A program made the position numbers and the translations under genes. Shown one piece after another: positions 14,185-19,114 of a stretch of 19,114 nt of DNA. Each line of letters starts with the position of its first letter. The stretch's first letter is position 1. This DNA is from Synechococcaceae bacterium WBB_10_009 (GTDB taxonomy: Bacteria; Cyanobacteriota; Cyanobacteriia; PCC-6307; Cyanobiaceae). A model generated the notes under the pieces. The model did no database searches. It was not told the DNA's origin and was given only the letters and a program-made list of their open reading frames with translations. The stretch lies in NCBI GenBank assembly GCA_010030955.1, contig RHBP01000014.1, forward strand, positions 1 through 19,114, given 5' to 3'.

Positions 14185-14209
14185 GGGCGCCGCCAGGGGG
14201 TCGCTGGGG

Positions 14210-14602
14210 TCAGCCGTCCCAGCGGCTCACCACCAGCTCAATCGAGCCGTCGGCGCCCTGGCGCTGCTCCATCACCTGGTAACCCTCCTCCTGGGAGGCT
14301 GCCAGGATGCTGCGCAGGGCGTACTGCTGGGTGAGCTTGGCCAGGAAGCGCTCCACCGGGATCGGCTGCTTCCAAAGGTCGAGGTCGGTGACCAGCTCGT
14401 AGCTGCCGCTGCTGGCGTTCCAGCGGAAACCCAGGTCGGTGCCTTCAGGGCAGGCCACCGCCAGATCGGCCAGCACGGTCTGGCCGCGGTAGCCGCGCAC
14501 GGGCTGCTCGCGGTCGCTGGGGTCGTGGCCCAGGTCGCGCAGGGCGGCCACCAGGGCCGTGCGATCACGCAGTTCCGTCTTGACGGTGCTGAAGTGCGAC
14601 AT
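14210..14602 (-). CDS. ycf35: DUF1257 protein, Ycf35 homologue
   Basis: A 130-aa member of the Ycf35/DUF1257 family, conserved in cyanobacteria and some red-algal plastids and of unknown biochemical function. The characteristic N-terminus MSHFSTVKTELRDRTALVAALRDLG is complete. It is followed by VRGYRGQTVLADLAV, DLGFRWNASSGSYELVTDL and the C-terminal QQYALRSILAASQEEGYQV. The ATG at 14600-14602 overlaps the stop of the DUF2997 gene by one base (TGATG). A ferredoxin gene starts 25 bases downstream. The same grouping of Ycf35 with a 4Fe-4S protein is known to me from other cyanobacteria (Synechocystis sll0661/sll0662), which suggests a shared redox or Fe-S-related role. Confidence 0.93.
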   Translation of the reverse strand: MSHFSTVKTELRDRTALVAALRDLGHDPSDREQPVRGYRGQTVLADLAVACPEGTDLGFRWNASSGSYELVTDLDLWKQPIPVERFLAKLTQQYALRSILAASQEEGYQVMEQRQGADGSIELVVSRWDG

Positions 14603-14814
14603 CAGGTGACCGGGGTGGAGAGGGTCTGCTCGGGGTTCACCGTGGCGGCCTGGCCCTGGTAGGCCTCGGCGGTGGGCTGGCGCTGCTGGACGCTGCCCAG
14701 GCGCGCCTCGATTCGCTCGGTGAGCTGTTCACAGCCATCGCCGCGGACGCCGTTCACGAGCTCCTCCACGCGGCCATCCGGACGGATCCGAAAGCTGATG
14801 GTGTGCTGGGGCAT
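14602..14814 (-). CDS. DUF2997 domain-containing protein
   Basis: A 70-aa protein with the DUF2997 core QHTISFRIRPDGRVEELVNGVRGDGCEQLTERIEARLG. This small beta-beta-alpha unit usually travels with Ycf35. The single Cys28 sits in the conserved GxxC-like turn (GDGCEQLT). The C-terminal 30 residues (QQRQPTAEAYQGQAATVNPE) are polar and probably flexible. The ATG at 14812-14814 fits the family start. The stop overlaps the ycf35 ATG by one base, so the two are likely made in a fixed ratio. Its function is unknown. The partnership with Ycf35 is inferred from coupling. Confidence 0.9.
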   Translation of the reverse strand: MPQHTISFRIRPDGRVEELVNGVRGDGCEQLTERIEARLGSVQQRQPTAEAYQGQAATVNPEQTLSTPVT

Positions 14815-14868
14815 CCCGGCAGTGGTCGGGTCGTCGGATGCTAACCGTGTGATGCCGGGGGTGGCGGT

Positions 14869-15669
14869 TTAGGCCAGGAGGCCCTCATCCACCAGGGTCT
14901 GCAGCCGCTCCAGCACCAGCGGATCCTCCAATTGCTCCAGGGCCAGGCGGGCCTCATCCCGCACCGCCAGGTCGCCGTCCTGGAGCATGGCCGCCAGCAG
15001 CGCCTCCACCACCTCCCGCTGGCGGGGCTCCACCAGGTCGCCGTAGAGACGCCCGAGCGACCAGGCGCTGTTGCTGCGCACCGCCGCTTCGCTGTCGATG
15101 CGCAACGCCAGCAACAACTGGCCCGCCGCCTGGTCGGCCTTGGCCAAGCCGGTGGCGCCGGCGTCAGCCAGGGCACTGGCGGCCCAGAGCCGCACCGCGG
15201 CGATGTCGGTTTCCAGGGCCCGGATCAGGGGGTTCATCACCGGTGCATCCGGGTAGCTGCTCAGGCTCCAGGCCACCGCCTTGCGCACGTAGCCGTTGCT
15301 GTCGTTCTGGAGCAGGGCCAACAACGGGGTGATGGCCTGCAGATCGGGGTTGCGCCCCAGGGCATACACCGCACTCATGCGCAGGATCGGGCAGCTGGCC
15401 TCCAACAGCGGCAGCAGCAGGGCCGGGGCACGCGGATCGCGGTGTTCACAGAAGATCCGCAGCCCCTGCATGCAGTCCTCATGGCTGCCCTTGAGCAGCT
15501 GCAGACCCAGGTCGCATTCCGCCGCCACATCGGCCGCCGCCACCTCCGCCGCCTCGAGTTCATCCAGGGGATCACCGAGCAGCTCCTGCGCCAGTTCCCG
15601 GGCGAGCATCTCCGGATCGAGCGCCAACTCGGCCGGGCTCTGGGAAAACTCTGGGTACGGGCCAGTCAT
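14869..15669 (-). CDS. HEAT-repeat protein (PBS-lyase/IaiH-like)
   Basis: A 266-aa helical-repeat protein. After an acidic N-terminal section (about 1-60) come HEAT-like repeats of about 31-37 residues. Examples are RAPALLLPLLEASCPILRMSAVYALG, ITPLLALLQNDSNGYVRKAVAWSL, MNPLIRALETDIAAVRLWAASALAD and LLLALRIDSEAAVRSNSAWSLGRL, ending with VVEALLAAMLQDGDLAVRDEARLALEQL. Such proteins include the phycobilin lyases CpcE/NblB and IaiH, an Fe-S scaffold partner in Synechocystis. The position next to ycf35 and a 4Fe-4S ferredoxin favours an IaiH-like role, but that is inference. It is likely the first gene of the minus-strand set, 54 bases ahead of DUF2997. Confidence 0.85.
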   Translation of the reverse strand: MTGPYPEFSQSPAELALDPEMLARELAQELLGDPLDELEAAEVAAADVAAECDLGLQLLKGSHEDCMQGLRIFCEHRDPRAPALLLPLLEASCPILRMSAVYALGRNPDLQAITPLLALLQNDSNGYVRKAVAWSLSSYPDAPVMNPLIRALETDIAAVRLWAASALADAGATGLAKADQAAGQLLLALRIDSEAAVRSNSAWSLGRLYGDLVEPRQREVVEALLAAMLQDGDLAVRDEARLALEQLEDPLVLERLQTLVDEGLLA

Positions 15670-15725
15670 CGGCCGATCGTAAAAGCCAGCAGCGGCATCA
15701 ACCGCACTCCGCCGGCGGGGGCCAT

Positions 15726-15851
15726 TCAGTTAATCGGCGCCGGGGCGGCCATGTCGCCCGGCAGCCAGATGCGGGCACTCACGGCAAACAGGGCCAAGCC
15801 GAACAGCAGCACGATGGCGGCCGGCAACAGGGTGGAGCGAAAAAACTGCAC
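15726..15851 (-). CDS. Candidate 41-aa single-pass membrane protein
   Basis: From GTG 15849-15851 a 41-residue frame reads (M)QFFRSTLLPAAIVLLFGLAL then FAVSARIWLPGDMAAPAPIN. It has a basic N-terminus, one strong hydrophobic helix of about 19 residues and a Pro-rich polar end. The frame is open further upstream but there becomes Arg/Pro/Ala filler and would overlap the divergent transporter gene, so the GTG is favoured. I do not recognise it as a named photosystem or cytochrome subunit. It lies between the HEAT-repeat gene (same strand, 56 bases away) and the transporter (divergent, 71 bases away). Confidence 0.55.
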   Translation of the reverse strand: MQFFRSTLLPAAIVLLFGLALFAVSARIWLPGDMAAPAPIN

Positions 15852-15922
15852 GGGCCTCAGCGGCGGTGCCCCCAGTTTGACGCGCCTAGCCTGCGGCCGA
15901 CTCCGCGCCCCAGCCAGCGTCC

Positions 15923-17218
15923 ATGCCCCACCCGCAGCGCCCCTCCGGCGACCCGGCCCAGGCCCGCTGGCGGCGGCTGGGGGCAATCAGCGCCGAGGGC
16001 TTCGCCAGCGGTGCCCCCAACACCGGCCTGGGGGAGGTGCTGCCCATCTGGTTGGCCACCCATGGGGTGCCCGTGGAGTTGATCGGGCTGCTGCCCCTGG
16101 CGGGGCTGCCCTACGCCATCAAGGCCCTGTGGGCTCCGCTGCTGGATCGCTGGCCGATCCCCTGGCCCGACCGGCGGCGGGGCTGGATCGCGCTGCTGCA
16201 GCTGCTGCTGGCCCTGGGCATCGGCAGCCTGGCGCTGCTGCGCCCCAGCACCGACCCCCACACCCTGGCGGCCATCGGCCTGGTGGCGCTGCTGGTGGCG
16301 GTGCTGAGCGCCACCCAGGACATCGTGATCGACGCCTACCGCACCGACCTGCTGCCCCAGCAGGAACGGGGTGCCGGGGCCGCCGCCAATTCCCTGGGGT
16401 TCCGCGGCGGCACCTTGATCCTGGGGTCGGGGGCGCTGCTGATCGCCGGCAGCGCCGGCTATCCCCTGGCCTTCGGCTTCGCCGCAGGGCTGCTGGTGCT
16501 GATGATCCCCTGCACCCTGGCGGCGCCGAGCCTGCCCCCCCTGGCCCAACCGGTGACCAACCTGCGCCAGGCGGTGGTGGGCCCCCTGCGCGACTTCCTG
16601 GCCCGCACCGGCGGCAAGCGGGCGCTGCAGATCCTGGCGCTGGTGCTGCTCTACCGGCTGCCGGATGGCCTGCTGGCCCCCATGGGGGGCCCCTTCCTGG
16701 TGGCCGCGGGCCTCAGCGAGGGCCAGATCGGGCTGTTGAAATCCGCCCTGGGGGTGGTGGCCACGATGGTGGGGGTGGTGCTGGGGGGCGCCCTGTTCGG
16801 CCGGCTGGGCATGAACCGCAGCCTGTGGCTGTTCGGCATCGCCGGCGCCAGCGGCAACCTGGCCTACTGGCTGGTGGCCCGGTCGGGGGTGAGCTCCCTG
16901 GAGCAGGTGGCGGGGGCGGTGCTGCTGGAGAACCTCTCCAGCGGGCTGGTGGGCACCGCCTTCGTGGCGCTGCTGATGAGCCTGTGCAACCCGCGCTTCT
17001 CCGCCACCCAATACGCCCTGCTCTCCGGGGTGTACGCCATCAGCAGCAAGGTGCTGGCGGCCCCCTCCGGCCTGCTGGTGAAGCTGCTGGGCTGGGACCA
17101 CTTCTTCCTGCTGTCGGCGGCGGCCGCCGTGCCGGCGTTTCTGTTGATGGTGGTGGTCACCCCCTGGGGCGAAGACCAGGCCCGCGGCGCCTACCCGGGC
17201 GACTCTATCGGCGACTGA
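15923..17218 (+). CDS. AmpG-like major facilitator superfamily transporter
   Basis: A 431-aa inner-membrane transporter with about 12 hydrophobic segments. The N-terminal half reads EGFASGAPNTGLGEVLPIWL and PYAIKALWAPLLDRWP. The AmpG hallmark ATQDIVIDAYRTDLLPQQERGAGAA lies about residues 132-156. AmpG proteins import muropeptides (GlcNAc-anhydro-MurNAc peptides) for cell wall recycling. Cyanobacterial relatives are annotated as AmpG-like or as generic MFS, so the substrate is not certain. ATG 15923 is the first in-frame start and gives a short cytosolic N-terminus. The C-terminal tail overlaps convergent rlmN by 28 bases. Confidence 0.85.
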   Translation: MPHPQRPSGDPAQARWRRLGAISAEGFASGAPNTGLGEVLPIWLATHGVPVELIGLLPLAGLPYAIKALWAPLLDRWPIPWPDRRRGWIALLQLLLALGIGSLALLRPSTDPHTLAAIGLVALLVAVLSATQDIVIDAYRTDLLPQQERGAGAAANSLGFRGGTLILGSGALLIAGSAGYPLAFGFAAGLLVLMIPCTLAAPSLPPLAQPVTNLRQAVVGPLRDFLARTGGKRALQILALVLLYRLPDGLLAPMGGPFLVAAGLSEGQIGLLKSALGVVATMVGVVLGGALFGRLGMNRSLWLFGIAGASGNLAYWLVARSGVSSLEQVAGAVLLENLSSGLVGTAFVALLMSLCNPRFSATQYALLSGVYAISSKVLAAPSGLLVKLLGWDHFFLLSAAAAVPAFLLMVVVTPWGEDQARGAYPGDSIGD

Positions 17219-18297
17219 GCGGGGGCCTGTGCGGGCTGGAGGCTGCCCTCCAGGCGCCGGCGCAACTGGCCGCAGGCGGCATCGGCATCGAGGCCGCGGC
17301 TGGCGCGCACGCTCACGGCCACGTGCTGTTCCTGCAGGCTGCGGCGGAACGCCTCCACCGCCGCGGGAGTGGGGCGCTGGAACTCCTCCTCGGCGATGGG
17401 GTTGTAGGGGATCAGGTTCACGTGGCTCTGGAAGCCGCGCAGCAGCTGGGCCAGCGCCTTGGCGTGGCGGGGTTGGTCGTTGAGGCCCCCCAGCAGGATG
17501 TACTCGAAGCTCACGCGGCGGCCGGTGATCGCCACGTAGCGGCGGCAGTCGTCGAGCAGGGCCTCGATCGGATAGGCGTGGGCCGTGGGGATCAGCTGCT
17601 CCCGCAGGGCCTGGTCGGGGGCGTGCAGGCTCACGGCCAGGGTGAACTGGGCGCGGCCAAGCCGCTGCAGGGCCAACTCGGCGAGCTGGGGCAGGGTGCG
17701 GGCCACCCCCACGGTGCTCACGGTGATCTGGCGCTGGGCCATGCCCAGGTCGGTGCAGAGGCAATCGATCGCCGCCAGCACGGCCTCGATGTTGAGCAGC
17801 GGCTCGCCCATGCCCATGAACACCACGTGGCTGGGGCGCTGCTCCATCGCCTCGCGCACGCTGAGCACCTGGTCGACGATTTCGTGCACCGCCAGGGAGC
17901 GCTGCAGCCCCCCCTTGCCGGTGGCGCAAAAGCGGCAGGCCATGGGGCAACCCACCTGGCTGCTCACGCACACGGTGAGGCGCCCCTCGGCGGGAATGCC
18001 CACGGTTTCCAGGCTGAGGCCATCGTGGGTGCCCAGCAGCAACTTGGTGGTGCCGTCGCGGGCCACGCTGCGGTGCAGCTCACGGGAGCGGCCGATCCAG
18101 TCGGCGGCGCCAGCGGGGGGCTGGCCGGCCAGCTGGTCGCGGAAGGCCTTGGGCAGCACCGACACCTGGTCGAGGCTGCGGGCTCCTTTGGCGTAGAGCC
18201 AGTCGTGCAGTTGGCGGCCGCGGAAGGCGGCCTGCCCGTGCTGCTCAGCCCACTGCTCCAGGGCCGAGCGGCCCATCCCCAGCAGGGGAGCGGCCAT
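17191..18297 (-). CDS. rlmN: Dual-specificity 23S rRNA/tRNA adenine-C2 methyltransferase RlmN
   Basis: RlmN is a radical SAM enzyme that makes m2A2503 in 23S rRNA and m2A37 in some tRNAs by a methyl-Cys ping-pong mechanism. The 368-aa protein has the cluster motif CPMACRFC with Cys117, Cys121 and Cys124. It also has the resolving Cys110 in TVCVSSQVGC, VVFMGMGEPLLN, and the methyl-carrying Cys342 in RGLDADAACGQL. A final Gln/Pro-rich tail (LQPAQAPAQSPIESPG) is extra and not conserved-looking. The ATG at 18295-18297 shares one base with the hli stop (TGATG), which couples its translation to hli. Confidence 0.96.
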   Translation of the reverse strand: MAAPLLGMGRSALEQWAEQHGQAAFRGRQLHDWLYAKGARSLDQVSVLPKAFRDQLAGQPPAGAADWIGRSRELHRSVARDGTTKLLLGTHDGLSLETVGIPAEGRLTVCVSSQVGCPMACRFCATGKGGLQRSLAVHEIVDQVLSVREAMEQRPSHVVFMGMGEPLLNIEAVLAAIDCLCTDLGMAQRQITVSTVGVARTLPQLAELALQRLGRAQFTLAVSLHAPDQALREQLIPTAHAYPIEALLDDCRRYVAITGRRVSFEYILLGGLNDQPRHAKALAQLLRGFQSHVNLIPYNPIAEEEFQRPTPAAVEAFRRSLQEQHVAVSVRASRGLDADAACGQLRRRLEGSLQPAQAPAQSPIESPG

Positions 18298-18452
18298 CAG
18301 GGCCAGACCAGCAGGCCATGGCCCAGCTGCACCTCCGCCACCAGCAGGGCAATGAAGCCGAGCATGGCCACGCGCCCGTTGAGGCGCTCGGTGTGGGTGT
18401 GGAAGCCGTAGCGGGGCAGACGCCGCTGCGGCACAAGCTTGGGCTGGATCAT
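18297..18452 (-). CDS. hli: High-light-inducible protein (Hli/SCP)
   Basis: A 51-aa one-helix LHC-like protein of the thylakoid membrane. Such proteins bind chlorophyll and carotenoid, quench excess energy and assist photosystem II assembly. The product reads MIQPKLVPQRRLPRYGFHTH, then TERLNGRVAMLGFIALLVAE, then VQLGHGLLVWP. The chlorophyll-binding motif ERLNGRVAMLGF (ExxNxRxAMxGF) is complete, with Glu22, Asn25 and Arg27. The start is ATG 18450-18452. It lies 58 bases below rpoC2 and ends in a one-base overlap with rlmN, so at least part of its expression should come with the polymerase operon. Confidence 0.92.
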   Translation of the reverse strand: MIQPKLVPQRRLPRYGFHTHTERLNGRVAMLGFIALLVAEVQLGHGLLVWP

Positions 18453-18462
18453 GGCGCTGGGG

Positions 18463-18475
18463 TCGTTCGCAACGA
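18463..18475. repeat. Short perfect dyad between rpoC2 and hli
   Basis: TCGTT-CGC-AACGA is a 5-bp inverted repeat with a 3-base centre, 11 bases ahead of the hli start. Beside it at 18484-18493 the word GGTCA is repeated (GGTCAGGTCA). Both sit in the 58-base gap and could be operator or RNA structure. There is no T tract, so termination after rpoC2 is not evident. Confidence 0.3.
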
Positions 18476-18510
18476 TGCTGGCGGGTCAGGTCAGGCGGCG
18501 GTGAGCGGGG

Positions 18511-19114
18511 TCACTCGTCGGTGAGCAGACCCTCCTCCTGCAGACCCTCGAGGGCATCGGGGTCGGCGATCAGCTCCTCCTCCATCACCTCATCCAGGCT
18601 GGGACGGGTGAAGGCGGCCAGGTTGCTGGCGGCCGCTTCGATGCCGTGGCGGCTGCGGGTGGCCTCCAGATCGGCATCGGAGGGATCGTCGAGCAGGGCA
18701 CCGGCGGTGCTGGCCGATGGGGCGGCCGGCATGTCCACGGTGTAATCGGGCCGCAGGTTCTGCATGCGGCGGTAGCCACCGCCGTCCTCATCGAGGATGT
18801 CGGGGTGGGGTCCCGCCTCAGCCCGCAGCTCCTCTTCGAAGCCACTGAAGCCAGTGCCGGCGGGGATCAGGCGACCGATGATCACGTTCTCCTTGAGGCC
18901 GCGCAGCCAGTCGCTCTTGCCCTCGATGGCCGCCTCGGTGAGCACCCGCGTGGTCTCCTGGAAGGAGGCGGCGGAAATGAAGCTGTCGGTGTTGAGCGAC
19001 GCCTTGGTGATGCCCAGCAGCACCGGGGTGAACTCGGCGGGGGCACCGCCGGTGATCGCCATGGCGCTGTTCACCTGCTCCACCTGACGCAGCTCGATCA
19101 GCTCGCCGGGCAGC
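18511..19114 (-). CDS. rpoC2: DNA-directed RNA polymerase beta' subunit RpoC2, C-terminal end (partial)
   Basis: The open frame enters from the right edge and covers about the last 200 residues of RpoC2, the C-terminal part of the split cyanobacterial beta' subunit (full length around 1,350 aa). Diagnostic sequence is TPVLLGITKASLNTDSFISAASFQETTRVLTEAAI, GKSDWLRGLKENVIIGRLIPAGTGF, the universal beta' C-terminal block. An acidic lineage-specific tail follows (LDEVMEEELIADPDALEGLQEEGLLTDE). It is the last subunit gene of an rpoB-rpoC1-rpoC2 type operon, and hli and rlmN follow on the same strand. Confidence 0.97.
   Translation of the reverse strand, partial: LPGELIELRQVEQVNSAMAITGGAPAEFTPVLLGITKASLNTDSFISAASFQETTRVLTEAAIEGKSDWLRGLKENVIIGRLIPAGTGFSGFEEELRAEAGPHPDILDEDGGGYRRMQNLRPDYTVDMPAAPSASTAGALLDDPSDADLEATRSRHGIEAAASNLAAFTRPSLDEVMEEELIADPDALEGLQEEGLLTDE

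Noticed and set aside
14932..18411. A plus-strand open frame of more than 1,150 codons.
   Set aside because: It is antisense to the HEAT-repeat and rlmN genes and out of frame with the transporter. Its product is Gly/Ala/Gln/His filler with no motif. Long stop-free shadows are expected in such GC-rich DNA.

Overview
The window is a compact, very GC-rich stretch of ordinary chromosome from a picocyanobacterium. High-GC Cyanobium or freshwater Synechococcus is the best guess. The support is a split RNA polymerase beta' gene (rpoC2), a high-light-inducible Hli protein, a cyanobacterial P-II with Ser49, ycf35 (DUF1257), DUF2997 and DUF3143 families, and a biotin cluster with a stand-alone alpha/beta hydrolase of the BioK kind. 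No rRNA, tRNA, CRISPR array, insertion sequence, phage gene or integrase was seen. No gap between genes exceeds about 190 bases.

Layout, left to right. (1) 1-2008: the end of an unrecognised gene, queF (queuosine precursor), glnB (P-II nitrogen regulator) with a repeat-rich leader, and a TlyA-family methyltransferase. (2) 2136-4254: a 64-aa conserved-looking protein, purB, rlmH and a 31-aa single-membrane-segment ORF. (3) 4238-7070: a large Ski2-like DExH helicase. (4) 7110-10634: a tight operon bioF-bioK-bioC-bioD plus a 54-aa membrane ORF, divergent from the helicase. No bioA is present in the window. (5) 10635-11765: on the minus strand, a membrane-anchored J-domain protein, a DUF3143 protein and a 112-aa unknown. 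(6) 11822-12586: rsmG. (7) 12523-15669: on the minus strand, HEAT-repeat protein, DUF2997, Ycf35, 4Fe-4S ferredoxin and aldo/keto reductase, several joined by one-base stop/start overlaps. (8) 15726-19114: a tiny membrane ORF, an AmpG-like MFS transporter, rlmN, hli and the 3' end of rpoC2.

The most striking observation is that several housekeeping genes are broken by small indels. purB has lost one base near 2881-2883. The helicase gene carries a perfect 10-bp tandem duplication at 6308-6327 that shifts its frame. The ferredoxin gene changes frame in a CG-rich run near 13985-13995. The 3' end of the aldo/keto reductase gene probably has a fourth lesion in a six-base homopolymer (12620-12625). 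Since purB should be essential, sequence or assembly error is the simplest explanation for at least some of these. The exact 10-bp duplication also fits real slipped-strand mutation.

I see no clear new defence, mobile or regulatory system. The best candidates for under-described biology are the coupled HEAT/DUF2997/Ycf35/ferredoxin/reductase module, the glnB leader repeats, and three tiny membrane proteins that are easily missed.
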